The notes beneath the pieces are model-generated. The model worked only from the letters and a program-made list of their open reading frames with translations. It made no database searches and had not been told where the DNA came from. A stretch of 64,000 nt of DNA from Cellulomonas sp. APG4. GTDB lineage: Bacteria > Actinomycetota > Actinomycetes > Actinomycetales > Cellulomonadaceae. How positions within the stretch are numbered: the first letter of the stretch is position 1; every line of letters starts with the position of its first letter. A program made the translations under genes and the position numbers. Below, one piece after another: positions 43,626-52,382 of the stretch. The stretch spans positions 1 through 64,000 of the forward strand of contig NZ_JAACYI010000003.1 in the NCBI RefSeq assembly GCF_009996735.1, given 5' to 3'.

Positions 43626-44807
43626 ATGGCCGAGGCCCTGCTCACCGCCACAACCGCATCACCGGGCCGCCGCCTGGCCAGCGGGACAGGGGTGGGCCTC
43701 GCGCTCGCCGTGGTGTCCGTCGCGACGGGGGCCACGCCCGCACAGGCCGCCGAGGACTACACGGTCCGCCCGGGCGACACCGTGTCCCACATCGCCCAGC
43801 GCACGTCGACGTCGGTCGGCCAGATCGTGGCGGCGAACGGGCTCGACCGGCGCGCGACCATCCGCGCCGGTCAGCGGCTCGTCATCCCTCAGCCTGCGCA
43901 GGCCCCGGCCGCACCCGCGGCGGCACCGGCCGCACGGACGCACGCCGTCGTCAGCGGGGACACGGTGTCAGCGATCGCCGCGCGCTACGGCACCACCGTG
44001 GCCGCCGTCGTGCAGGCCAACGGTCTCGACAGCCGCGCCTTCATCCGCGCCGGGCAGACCCTGACGATCCCCACCGGCGCGGGCGGTGCCGCGCCGGTCG
44101 CCGCATCTGCGCCCGCGAGCTCGACCGGTGCGCGAACGCACACGGTCGCGCGCGGTGAGACCGTCTCGGGGATCGCCGCGCGCTACGGCACCACCGTGAC
44201 CGCCGTCGTGCAGGCCAACGGTCTCGACAGCCGCGCCTTCATCCGCGCCGGGCAGAAGCTCCAGGTGCCTGCCGGCGGCGGCACGTCGTCGGCCCCCGCG
44301 ACCACGCGCCCCACGTCAGGCCTCGTCGGCAGCACCTTCGCGGGTCGCACCTACCCGCAGGCCACGGTCGCGTCCGCGAACCAGAACAAGGCGACGCTGC
44401 TCGAGCTCGGCGTCCCCAGCCGAGACGAGATGCAGGCGCTCGTGCGCTCCACCGCCCTCGAGATGGGCGTCGACCCGGCCCTCGCACAGGCGATCGCCCA
44501 CCAGGAGTCGGGCTTCGACCAGACCGCCGTCTCCCCCGCCAACGCCATCGGCACCATGCAGGTGATCCCGAGCTCGGGCGAGTGGGCCTCCGACCTCGTG
44601 GGTCGCGACCTCAACCTGCTCGACCCGCAGGACAACGTGGTGGCCGGCGTCGCGATCCTGCGCAGCCTCGTCGCCACGAGCCCTGACCTCTCGACGGCGA
44701 TCGCCTCGTACTACCAGGGCCAGGCCGGCGTGCGGAAGCACGGCATGTACCCGGACACGCGCCGGTACGTCGCCAACGTCCGCACGCTCATGTCGCGCTT
44801 CGCCTGA
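43626..44807 (+). CDS. Secreted LysM / lytic transglycosylase peptidoglycan hydrolase
   Basis: 393 residues. A signal peptide (1-42) probably cuts after AQA. Three LysM domains follow (about 45-88, 102-147, 165-210), the second and third nearly identical (SAIAARYGTT, VVQANGLDSRAFIRAGQ), then a C-terminal SLT/goose-lysozyme fold (275-390) with catalytic Glu294 in HQESGFD and the IGTMQVIP motif. It should bind glycan strands and cleave them outside the cell. ATG 43626 gives a normal signal peptide; GAGGGG lies about 9 bases upstream. The frame is open to 43500, but that part is not signal-like. It lies between a DNA-binding protein and a wall-sensing kinase. Confidence 0.9.
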   Translation: MAEALLTATTASPGRRLASGTGVGLALAVVSVATGATPAQAAEDYTVRPGDTVSHIAQRTSTSVGQIVAANGLDRRATIRAGQRLVIPQPAQAPAAPAAAPAARTHAVVSGDTVSAIAARYGTTVAAVVQANGLDSRAFIRAGQTLTIPTGAGGAAPVAASAPASSTGARTHTVARGETVSGIAARYGTTVTAVVQANGLDSRAFIRAGQKLQVPAGGGTSSAPATTRPTSGLVGSTFAGRTYPQATVASANQNKATLLELGVPSRDEMQALVRSTALEMGVDPALAQAIAHQESGFDQTAVSPANAIGTMQVIPSSGEWASDLVGRDLNLLDPQDNVVAGVAILRSLVATSPDLSTAIASYYQGQAGVRKHGMYPDTRRYVANVRTLMSRFA

Positions 44808-44830
44808 CGGGTTCTCGCGCTCCCGGAACG

Positions 44831-44836
44831 TAGACT
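44831..44836 (+). promoter_or_regulatory. -10 box of the PASTA kinase gene, probable leaderless start
   Basis: TAGACT, 7 nt before GTG 44844. Confidence 0.55.
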
Positions 44837-44843
44837 GCGGCCC

Positions 44844-46979
44844 GTGGCAGCCACTCTCACCGACCCGCTCCTCGGCCATCTGGTCGACGGCCGGTACGAG
44901 GTGCTGTCCAGGATCGCCCGCGGCGGCATGGCCACGGTCTACCTGGCCACCGACCGTCGGCTCGACCGCGAGGTCGCGCTCAAGGTGATGCACCCCCACC
45001 TGGCCGAGGGGGGCGCCGGTTCCGAGTTCGTCGCACGGTTCCGCCGAGAGGCCCGCGCTGCGGCGCGGCTCACGCACCCGGGCCTGGTGGGGGTCTTCGA
45101 CCAGGGCGTCGACGGCGACACGAGCTACCTGACGATGGAGTACGTCGAGGGCACGAACCTGCGACGTCACCTCGGCGAACAGGGATCCCTCCCGGTGCGT
45201 GAGGCACTCGCCACGACCGAGTCGGTGCTCGACGCGCTCGCCGCCGCCCACCGGGCGGGGCTCGTGCACCGCGACGTCAAGCCGGAGAACGTGCTGCTCG
45301 CGACGGACGGCCGTGTCAAGGTCGCCGACTTCGGGCTGGCCCGGGCGGTGACCGAGGTGACCGCGACCGCCACCGGCACGGTGCTCGGCACGGTCGCCTA
45401 CCTCGCGCCCGAGCTCGTCGCGCACGGTGCGAGCGACCCGCGCACCGACGTGTACGCGGTCGGGATCCTGCTCTACGAGATGCTCACCGGCTCCCAGCCG
45501 TTCACCGGCGCCACTCCGATCCAGGTCGCGTACCAGCACGTCAACAGCGACATCCCGAGCCCGTCCGACGCCGTCCGCTGGCTCCCCGTCGAGATCGACG
45601 AGCTCGTCGAGGCCCTCGCGGCGCGCGACCCCGCCGAGCGCCCGGTGCACGCGGGTGCCGCGCTGGCGCTCGTGCGGCAGACCCGCGCCGCCCTCGACGA
45701 GGCGACGCTCGACAGACGGGCGGACGTCCAGCCGTCGCTCACGCTCCCCCCGGCCACCGACGGCGTCCCCGGCGAGGCGCCGGCCGGTGTCGACGGCGCC
45801 GACGGCACGGACGCAGGCGACTCCGCCGCTCCGGGGCAGGACGCACCCGCCGAGGACGAGCGGGCCACGTCCGCCGTGGCCTCCGCCACCTCGATGACGG
45901 CGACCGACCACGACGCGACCACGGTCCTCGACGTGCCCGGCCGGTCCCCCGCGCCCGAGGACGACGACGAGGGTCCGGGCCGCACCGTCGCTCTCCAGAT
46001 CGGCACGGGCCTGCACGACGACGACACGGCGACCTCCGGGGACGAGCGCAGCGAGCCCGCCGCGCTGCGGACCTGGCGTACGCGCGTGCGCGCACTGCTG
46101 ATCGCCATCGCGGTGGTCGCCGTCGGCGGCATCCTCGCCGTCTGGTACGCGGCCTGGGGCCCGGGCGCCTACGCGACGGTCCCTGCCGGACTCGTGGGCG
46201 CGAGCCTCGCGGAGGCGCAGGAGGCGCTCACCGCGCAGCGCCTCGCGCACACGTCCGAGGAGGTCTTCCACCCGACGGCACCCGCCGGCGACGTCGTCGC
46301 GGTCGACCCGGGTGAGGGCGACCGGATCCTCAAGGACGGCACGGTCGAGATCGCCGTCTCCAAGGGCCCCGATCTCCGCGTGGTTCCGGAGGGGCTGGTC
46401 GGCACGCCGACCGACGCAGCCGTGGCGGCGCTCACCGAGGCGGGCTTCGAGGTGCCGGAGCCGACGCCGCAGTACAGCGACACCGTCGCCGAGGGCGACG
46501 TGGTGGCGCTGTCCGTCGAGGACGGCGCGAGCCTGCCTGTCGGCACCGAGGTCGTCGTCACGACCTCGCGCGGCCCCGAGCCCGTCGTCGTCAAGAGCGT
46601 CATCGGGGCCGAGCGCGAGCAGGCGACCGCCGTGCTGGAGGCGGACGGGCTCGTGGTCGAGATCGTCGAGGAGTACACCGAGGACTACGAGACGTACCCC
46701 GCGGGTGTGGTCATGGCGCAGACGCCCGAGCCCGAGGCCGACGCGTTCCGCACCGACACCGTGACTCTCACCGTGTCCCTCGGAGCCCCCCTCGTCGAGG
46801 TGCCGAACGTCCTGCGGCAGGGCGTCGAGGCCGCGACGAACACGCTCGAAGCCGCGGGCTTCGTCGTGGAGACGCAGCGAGCGGACGCCTACTTCGGGCT
46901 CGGCTTCGTCGTCGGCCAGAGCGTGAACGGCGGCGCTCAGGCCCCGAAGGGCTCAGCCATCACGCTGACCATCACGTAG
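44844..46979 (+). CDS. Membrane Ser/Thr protein kinase with four PASTA repeats (PknB/PknL-like)
   Basis: 711 residues. Kinase domain 18-275: glycine loop ARGGMA, Lys47, catalytic HRD at 142-144 with KPEN, DFG Asp162, activation loop TATGTVLGTVAY. An acidic disordered juxtamembrane part (285-405) leads to one membrane segment (about 414-433) and four extracellular PASTA repeats (about 442-711), which bind peptidoglycan fragments. Expected role: sense wall precursors and phosphorylate growth regulators. M. tuberculosis PknL, in the same gene position, lacks PASTA repeats, so domain content here is that of PknB. Likely targets include the Rv2175c-like protein. GTG start, leaderless. Confidence 0.93.
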   Translation: MAATLTDPLLGHLVDGRYEVLSRIARGGMATVYLATDRRLDREVALKVMHPHLAEGGAGSEFVARFRREARAAARLTHPGLVGVFDQGVDGDTSYLTMEYVEGTNLRRHLGEQGSLPVREALATTESVLDALAAAHRAGLVHRDVKPENVLLATDGRVKVADFGLARAVTEVTATATGTVLGTVAYLAPELVAHGASDPRTDVYAVGILLYEMLTGSQPFTGATPIQVAYQHVNSDIPSPSDAVRWLPVEIDELVEALAARDPAERPVHAGAALALVRQTRAALDEATLDRRADVQPSLTLPPATDGVPGEAPAGVDGADGTDAGDSAAPGQDAPAEDERATSAVASATSMTATDHDATTVLDVPGRSPAPEDDDEGPGRTVALQIGTGLHDDDTATSGDERSEPAALRTWRTRVRALLIAIAVVAVGGILAVWYAAWGPGAYATVPAGLVGASLAEAQEALTAQRLAHTSEEVFHPTAPAGDVVAVDPGEGDRILKDGTVEIAVSKGPDLRVVPEGLVGTPTDAAVAALTEAGFEVPEPTPQYSDTVAEGDVVALSVEDGASLPVGTEVVVTTSRGPEPVVVKSVIGAEREQATAVLEADGLVVEIVEEYTEDYETYPAGVVMAQTPEPEADAFRTDTVTLTVSLGAPLVEVPNVLRQGVEAATNTLEAAGFVVETQRADAYFGLGFVVGQSVNGGAQAPKGSAITLTIT

Positions 46980-46983
46980 TCGG

Positions 46984-47061
46984 CCGGGGGCGCGTGCGCC
47001 GGCCGTGGTGGGCCTGGCGGACGCGCGCAGCGCGTCGGGTAGGCCCAGCACGCGCCCCCGG
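46984..47061. terminator. Nested three-stem palindrome between convergent kinase and aroG genes
   Basis: Outer stem 14 bp (46984-46997 with 47048-47061), middle stem 7 bp (TGGGCCT 47009-47015 with AGGCCCA 47041-47047) and inner stem 7 bp (GACGCGC 47020-47026 with GCGCGTC 47030-47036), all perfect. It could end transcription from both sides. Confidence 0.7.
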
Positions 47062-47106
47062 ACCGGCGACACCGACCGCCCATCGACCCGTCGACCCGTC
47101 GAGAGG

Positions 47107-48459
47107 TCACACCGACCGGATCATCTCCGCGACCTGGAACGCCATCTCGAGCGACTGCTGGTGGTTGAGCCTCGGGTCCACGAGGGTCTCATAGCGCCGG
47201 GCGAGCCCGGCGTCGTCGATCTCCTCGCTCCCGCCCAGCACCTCGGTCACGTCGTCCCCGGTGAGCTCGATGTGCAGGCCGCCGGGCACCGAGCCCACGG
47301 CCCGGTGCACCTCGAAGAACCCGCGGACCTCGTCGAGCACGTCCTCGAGCCGGCGGGTCTTGTAGCCGCTGGCCGAGGTGATGGTGTTGCCGTGCATCGG
47401 GTCGGTCACCCACGTCACGGGACGACCCGACGCCGTGACCTTCTCGACCAGCGCGGGCAGCACGTCCCGGATGCGGCCCGCACCCATGCGCGTGATGAAC
47501 GTCAGCCGCCCCGGGATGTCCGTGGGGTTGAGCTTGTCCATCAGCGCGAGGGCGTCGTCAGCCGTGGTCGTCGGGCCGAGCTTGACGCCGATCGGGTTGC
47601 GCACGCGAGACAGGAAGTCGACGTGCGCGCCGTCGAGCTGCCGGGTGCGCTCCCCGATCCACAGGAAGTGCGCCGAGCAGTCGTACGCGGTGCCGGTCCT
47701 GGAGTCGATGCGCGTGAGCGCACGCTCGTAGTCCAGCAGCAGGGCCTCGTGGCTCGAGAAGAACTCGACCGTCCGCAGCGCGTCGAAGTCGGCACCGGCC
47801 GCGGCCATGAACCTGATCGCGCGGTCGATCTCGTTCGCGGTCTCCTCGTAGCGCGCGTACGCCTTGTTCGCGAGGAAGCCACGGTTCCACTCGTGCACCC
47901 GACGCAGGTCGGCGAAGCCGCCCGTGGTGAACGCCCGGATGAGGTTCAGCGTCGCGGACGAGCGGTGGTAGGCGTCGAGCAGGCGCCGCGGGTCCGGGGT
48001 ACGCGACTCGGGCGTGAACGCGTGCGCGTTGACCGCGTCGCCGCGGTACGCCGGGAGCGTCACGCCGTCACGCGTCTCGTCGTCGGAGCTGCGCGGCTTG
48101 GCGTACTGGCCCGCCATCCGTCCCATCTTGATGACCGGCAGGCTCGCGCCGTACGTGAGCACCACGGCCATCTGGAGGATGGTCTTGATCTTGTTCCGGA
48201 TGTTGTCGGCCGTCGCCTCGGCGAAGGTCTCGGCGCAGTCACCGCCCTGGAGGAGGAAGGCCTCGCCACGGCCCGCGGCGGCGAGCCGTGCGGTGAGCAC
48301 GTCCGCCTCACCCGCGAACACGAGCGGCGGGAGCGAGCCGAGCTCCTCCGAGACCGTCACCACGGCCGTCGGGTCCGGCCACGACGGCTGCTGGCGGGCC
48401 GCGAGGTCACGCCACGCGTCGAGCCCCGCGACCAGCGCGGGGTCGGGCGCGACGCTCAT
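47107..48459 (-). CDS. aroG: 3-deoxy-7-phosphoheptulonate (DAHP) synthase, class II
   Basis: Joins PEP and erythrose-4-phosphate in the first shikimate step. 450 residues, class II (plant/actinobacterial) type: FLLQGGDCAETF near 69-80 carries the metal Cys, KMGRMAGQYAKPRS near 110-123, HFLWIGERTRQLDGAH near 250 and the DPMHGNT metal motif near 366. Mycobacterial AroG has N-terminal extra elements for Phe/Trp sensing; the start here at ATG 48459 keeps about the same length. It overlaps the stop of the phosphofructokinase gene (ATGA). Confidence 0.94.
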   Translation of the reverse strand: MSVAPDPALVAGLDAWRDLAARQQPSWPDPTAVVTVSEELGSLPPLVFAGEADVLTARLAAAGRGEAFLLQGGDCAETFAEATADNIRNKIKTILQMAVVLTYGASLPVIKMGRMAGQYAKPRSSDDETRDGVTLPAYRGDAVNAHAFTPESRTPDPRRLLDAYHRSSATLNLIRAFTTGGFADLRRVHEWNRGFLANKAYARYEETANEIDRAIRFMAAAGADFDALRTVEFFSSHEALLLDYERALTRIDSRTGTAYDCSAHFLWIGERTRQLDGAHVDFLSRVRNPIGVKLGPTTTADDALALMDKLNPTDIPGRLTFITRMGAGRIRDVLPALVEKVTASGRPVTWVTDPMHGNTITSASGYKTRRLEDVLDEVRGFFEVHRAVGSVPGGLHIELTGDDVTEVLGGSEEIDDAGLARRYETLVDPRLNHQQSLEMAFQVAEMIRSV

Positions 48460-49676
48460 GACGTGCGTGCCGGGACGAGCGGCTGGCCGATGCCCTCGAG
48501 GAGCGTGCCGAACCACGGCTGCGACACGTCGAACGCCTTGCCGCCCGCGATGCGCGGGAACGCGATCGCCGTGAGCCGGTTGCCGTTCTCCTCGTCGTGC
48601 CCGATCACGCCGGACTCGCCCTTGAGGGCGCACTCGACCGCGAGGTCCGTCATCGACTTGATGAGGCGCAGGTCCTCCGCGTTGGCCGCGGCGGCGCGCG
48701 AGTAGTAGCCGCTCTTCTGGACCATGACCTTCTCGGCGCCCAGGCGCTCGGCGAACTGCTTCGCGAACCACTGGCCAGGGTTGATCGTGTCGAGCTTCAC
48801 GTGCCCGAACGGGTCGCGCTCGACGGTCTCCCCCGCGGCCTCGAGCTGCTCGACGATCTCGTGCATGCCCGCGCCCTCGGACAGGAAGATGTTGACGTTG
48901 CCGACCTCGTCCATGACGGTGCGCAGGCGCGCGGCCTCGGCGTCGATGTCGATCGCGAGCTCGGGCAGGAACACGGCGTGCACGTCCCAGCGCTCACGGC
49001 TCAGACCGATGCTGGGGACCCACTCCTGGGTGTCGAGCCACTTGCGGTACTCGGCGGCTGCCGCGGCCGTCAGCCAGCCGCAGTGGCGGCCCATGACCTC
49101 GTGGACGATGAGCATGCGGTTGCCAGAGCGGTGCTCACCGATGATGTTCCGGGCGAATCCCGCGGCCTCCTCGGCCGCGGTCCAGGCACCGAGCGACTGC
49201 TTGATCGGCACGACGTCGTTGTCGATCGTCTTGGGGAGCCCGACGACGGTGAGCTCGTAGCCGTTCTCGTGCAGGTAGGCCGCGAGGTCGGCCGCGGTGG
49301 TGTTCGTGTCGTCGCCGCCGATGGTGTGGAGCACGTCCACGCCGTCGGCCTTGAGCTGCTCGGCGGCGACCTGCAGCGGGTCCTCGCCCTCACGCACGAG
49401 GCCGCGCTTGACGCAGTCCTTCGCGTTGGTGAGCTTGACGCGCGAGTTGCCGATCGGGCTGCCACCGAAGCGGTGCAGCAGGCCCGCCTTGGCGCGCGCC
49501 TCGTCGTCGACCACGATCTTGGTGCCCGTCAGCAGCCCGTGGTAGCCGTGCTCGTAGGCGATGATCTCGACCTCGGGCGCGATCTCCGTGTAGCGCTCGA
49601 TCAGCCCGCCGACGGCGGACGACAGGCAGGGGGCGAAGCCACCGGCCGTGAGCAGAGCGACACGACGAACCGACAT
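48456..49676 (-). CDS. pfp: 6-phosphofructokinase, pyrophosphate-dependent type
   Basis: Interconverts fructose-6-phosphate and fructose-1,6-bisphosphate. 406 residues. GGDDTNT near 119-125, with Asp where ATP enzymes have Gly, and PKTIDND near 148 mark the PPi-type active site, so the donor is probably PPi and the reaction reversible. Starts MSVRRVALLTAGGFAPCLSSAVGG. ATG at 49676 with GGAAGG 6 bases upstream. First gene of a two-gene unit with aroG. Confidence 0.88.
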   Translation of the reverse strand: MSVRRVALLTAGGFAPCLSSAVGGLIERYTEIAPEVEIIAYEHGYHGLLTGTKIVVDDEARAKAGLLHRFGGSPIGNSRVKLTNAKDCVKRGLVREGEDPLQVAAEQLKADGVDVLHTIGGDDTNTTAADLAAYLHENGYELTVVGLPKTIDNDVVPIKQSLGAWTAAEEAAGFARNIIGEHRSGNRMLIVHEVMGRHCGWLTAAAAAEYRKWLDTQEWVPSIGLSRERWDVHAVFLPELAIDIDAEAARLRTVMDEVGNVNIFLSEGAGMHEIVEQLEAAGETVERDPFGHVKLDTINPGQWFAKQFAERLGAEKVMVQKSGYYSRAAAANAEDLRLIKSMTDLAVECALKGESGVIGHDEENGNRLTAIAFPRIAGGKAFDVSQPWFGTLLEGIGQPLVPARTS

Positions 49677-49724
49677 GGTGCACCTTCCGTAGGGACGACA
49701 GCTCACCCCGATCCGGGGCGGGCC

Positions 49725-50525
49725 TCATCCTAGTGGTGCGGAACCCTCGTCCTCGGGCGGGACCGGCACCTGGACGTCGGGCGCCGGACGCCCCCCGGGG
49801 GCCGCCTGCCCGGACTCGGCGGGCGCGACCTCGTCGGGCCGGTGGCCCGCGGCGATCCGCGCCTTCGCGGTCGCGGCGTAGACGTCGACGTACTCCTGCC
49901 CCGACAGGCTCATCAGGGCGTACATGATCTCGTCGGTGACCGAGCGCAGGATGAACCTGTCGTTCTCCATGCCCTTGTACCGGCTGAAGTCGAGAGGCTC
50001 GCCGACCACGATGCCCAGTCGCATGGGCTTGGGGATGACGCGGCCGATGGGCTGCGCGACGTTCGTCCCGATCATCGCGACCGGGACCACCGGGGCCCCG
50101 GACTCGAGCGCGAGGCGCGCGACGCCGGTCTTGCCGCGGTAGAGGCGGCCGTCAGGGCTGCGGGTCCCCTCGGGGTAGATGCCGAAGAGTCCGCCCTCCT
50201 CGAGCACCTGCAGGCCGGTGCGCAGGGCCGCCTCGCTCGCCTTGCCGCCCCCGCGGTCCACCGGGATCGTCCCGACGCCGCGGAAGAACCCCGCCTTGAG
50301 CCGACCGGTGACACCCTTGCCGGTGAAGTACTCGGCCTTGCCGATGAAGCGGATCTTGCGCGAGAGCACGAGCGGGAGGACGAACGAGTCGATCACCGCG
50401 AGGTGGTTGCTCGCGAGGATCGCGCCGCCCGACGCGGGGACGTTCTCGAGCCCGCGCACCCACGGGCGGAACATCCCGCGCAGCAGCGGTCCCGCGAGGA
50501 CCCGCTTCATCAACCAGTAGAACAA
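49725..50525 (-). CDS. 1-acyl-sn-glycerol-3-phosphate acyltransferase (PlsC family)
   Basis: Makes phosphatidic acid from lysophosphatidate at the inner membrane face. 266 residues with the NHxxxxD motif (His41, Asp46 in SNHLAVID), FIGKAEYF near 60 and EGTRS near 119. A Pro/Ala-rich tail (about 225-266) is not part of the enzyme fold. The start is a TTG at 50525, with GGAGGTGA 4-7 bases upstream; no other start precedes the family N-terminus. Compare Rv2182c in the same relative position. Confidence 0.9.
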   Translation of the reverse strand: MFYWLMKRVLAGPLLRGMFRPWVRGLENVPASGGAILASNHLAVIDSFVLPLVLSRKIRFIGKAEYFTGKGVTGRLKAGFFRGVGTIPVDRGGGKASEAALRTGLQVLEEGGLFGIYPEGTRSPDGRLYRGKTGVARLALESGAPVVPVAMIGTNVAQPIGRVIPKPMRLGIVVGEPLDFSRYKGMENDRFILRSVTDEIMYALMSLSGQEYVDVYAATAKARIAAGHRPDEVAPAESGQAAPGGRPAPDVQVPVPPEDEGSAPLG

Positions 50526-50580
50526 ACCGTCACCTCCGCCGCGGCGCCCACGCGATCCGCGCGCAGCGTCTGTCCGACTC

Positions 50581-50586
50581 TAGAGT
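50581..50586 (+). promoter_or_regulatory. -10 box of the two-TM hypothetical gene, probable leaderless start
   Basis: TAGAGT, 7 nt before ATG 50594. Confidence 0.5.
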
Positions 50587-50593
50587 GCTCTGC

Positions 50594-51262
50594 ATGGCCG
50601 CACGTCCGCACGACGCCGCCGATCCGCCCGACGAGCCCGACCGGTCGCCCCGCGACGACGACGGCGAGGTCACGCCCGCCGAGCACCCTGACGAGCCCCG
50701 CGACGGTACAGCAGATCCCGACGACGTGGACCGACGCTGGGCCGAGATCGTGGCGCAGCTGGGCGACCTCGGCGCCGCGGACGACCTACCGCAGGACCCA
50801 GCCCCGCCACGCCGCCCACGCCTTCCGGGCGCCGCACGACCCGAGCGCGACGGCGGACGTCGCGCGACGGGGGACGCCGGGCCGCCCCGTGCGGCGGGCC
50901 AGGGGCACGACGGCCGCACGACCGGCGGCACGCGACCGGACGGCGACGAGCAGGGGCTCCCCGGGCCTGCCGTCGGACCGCGGGCCTGGTCCCCCGACCC
51001 AGCGGTCGAGGAGGCCGAGGACCACTTCGTGCCACCCGACCCCGGGCCCGTGCTCGGCGGTGACCCCCTGCTGACACTGGCGTGGGTCGCCGTGGTCGCC
51101 GTCCCGGCCCTGCTCCTCGTGACCGTGCTCGCCTGGCGCGACGTGCCCGCCCTCGTGCTCCAGCTCGCCGGGGCCGCCTTCGTGCTCGCGCTCGGTCTGC
51201 TCGTGTGGCGCATGCCCGCACGGAGGGACGACGACGACCACGGGCCGGGTGCCGTCGTCTGA
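50594..51262 (+). CDS. Hypothetical membrane protein with long disordered N-terminus
   Basis: 222 residues, not recognised. Residues 1-155 are Asp/Pro/Arg/Gly-rich and likely disordered, with a short helical patch DVDRRWAEIVAQLGDL near 46-61. Two hydrophobic segments (about 162-182 and 188-206) end in a basic-acidic tip. The layout (soluble tail and two C-terminal segments) is common among actinobacterial small membrane proteins of unknown role. ATG at 50594, leaderless. Convergent with the glucokinase gene. Confidence 0.65.
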   Translation: MAARPHDAADPPDEPDRSPRDDDGEVTPAEHPDEPRDGTADPDDVDRRWAEIVAQLGDLGAADDLPQDPAPPRRPRLPGAARPERDGGRRATGDAGPPRAAGQGHDGRTTGGTRPDGDEQGLPGPAVGPRAWSPDPAVEEAEDHFVPPDPGPVLGGDPLLTLAWVAVVAVPALLLVTVLAWRDVPALVLQLAGAAFVLALGLLVWRMPARRDDDDHGPGAVV

Positions 51263-51298
51263 CACAGGTCGGCGACGGGGGTACCGCGCTCCGGCTCG

Positions 51299-52246
51299 TC
51301 AGAGCCGAGCGAGGTCGGCCGCGCCCACGATGCCGGCCTCGTTGCCCAGCGCCGCCAGCGCGATGTGGGCCTCGGGGCGGAAGCCACGGCCCGACAGGTG
51401 CGCGAGGTACGCCTCCTGCGCGGGCGCGAGCAACAGGTCGCCCGCGGCGCCGACGCCGCCTCCCACCACGACGAGAGCGGGGTCGAGCAGCGCCGCGACC
51501 GACGCCGATCCCGCACCGATCCAACGGCCCAGCTCGGCGAGCAGCTCGATCGCGAGCGGGTCGCCCTCCTGCGCCGCGAGCGTGACCGAGGGGCCCGCCA
51601 CAGCCTCGGCGTCGCCCCCCGCGAGCTCGAGCAGACGCCGGGCACGTCCGGGCCGCGCCGCGGCCGCGAGCCGCGCCTCCCGGACGAGCGCGCTCCCCGA
51701 CGCGTACTGCTCCCAGCAGCCCCTCAGGCCGCAGCCGCACAGGTGGCCGTCCGGGACGACACGCAGGTGACCGACCTCCGCCGCGACTCCCCACGCCCCG
51801 CGGACGAGGCGGCCGCCGACGACGAGCGCGCCCCCCAGCCCGGTGCCGACCGTCAGGAGCAGCATGTCGTCGACGTCGCGCCCCACGCCGAACCGGAACT
51901 CGGCCCAGCCTGCGGCGTTCGCGTCGTTCTCGACCACGATCCGCAGGTCGGGGCGACCGATGAGCGCGCCGATCCGGTCCCGCAGCGGATAGTCGCGCCA
52001 TGCGATGTTCGCGCCGAAGAGCGCCGTCGCGCGGTCGGAGCTGATGAAGCCTGCCGCCGCGACCCCGAGGGCCCCGACCTCACGTCCCTGCGAGAGCTCG
52101 ACGAACAGGTCAGCCACGGCGCGGTCGATCTCGGCGGCGTCGCCCGCGACGGTGCTCCGCTTGGCCTTGGCGAGGATCGTGCCGTCCTCGTCGACCAGAC
52201 CCGCGGCGATCTTCGTCCCGCCGATGTCCACACCGATCGCGTACAT
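51299..52246 (-). CDS. ROK-family glucokinase
   Basis: Phosphorylates glucose (or a related sugar) with ATP. 315 residues without an HTH, so an enzyme and not a ROK repressor. ATP loop DIGGTKIA at 7-14, sugar loop ENDANAAGWAE near 101-111, and the zinc motif CGCGLRGCWE near 169-178 with upstream His in GHL. ATG at 52246 with AGGACGGAC just upstream. Divergent from fadD; the two promoters share a palindrome. Confidence 0.9.
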   Translation of the reverse strand: MYAIGVDIGGTKIAAGLVDEDGTILAKAKRSTVAGDAAEIDRAVADLFVELSQGREVGALGVAAAGFISSDRATALFGANIAWRDYPLRDRIGALIGRPDLRIVVENDANAAGWAEFRFGVGRDVDDMLLLTVGTGLGGALVVGGRLVRGAWGVAAEVGHLRVVPDGHLCGCGLRGCWEQYASGSALVREARLAAAARPGRARRLLELAGGDAEAVAGPSVTLAAQEGDPLAIELLAELGRWIGAGSASVAALLDPALVVVGGGVGAAGDLLLAPAQEAYLAHLSGRGFRPEAHIALAALGNEAGIVGAADLARL

Positions 52247-52297
52247 GTCCGTCCTTGCTCCGGATGAGGGATCGCCGGCGGGTGCCGACGCCAGGGC

Positions 52298-52303
52298 AGG
52301 CTA
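52298..52303 (-). promoter_or_regulatory. -10 box of the glucokinase gene
   Basis: TAGCCT on the minus strand, about 51 nt before the ATG. The -35 position falls in the palindrome at 52316-52329. Confidence 0.45.
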
Positions 52304-52315
52304 CCCAGGTCCGGG

Positions 52316-52329
52316 CCTGACGCGTCAGG
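52316..52329. promoter_or_regulatory. Perfect 14-bp palindrome between glucokinase and fadD promoters
   Basis: CCTGACGCGTCAGG. It ends 12 bp from the glucokinase -10 and 14 bp from the fadD -10, so it overlaps both -35 regions. Candidate operator for a dimeric regulator; none is encoded beside it. Confidence 0.5.
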
Positions 52330-52343
52330 ACGATCGGACTGGG

Positions 52344-52349
52344 TAGGGT
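52344..52349 (+). promoter_or_regulatory. -10 box of fadD
   Basis: TAGGGT, 33 nt before ATG 52383. Confidence 0.5.
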
Positions 52350-52382
52350 CAGGGCACCCTTCCGTCTGTCAATGGAGTCAGC

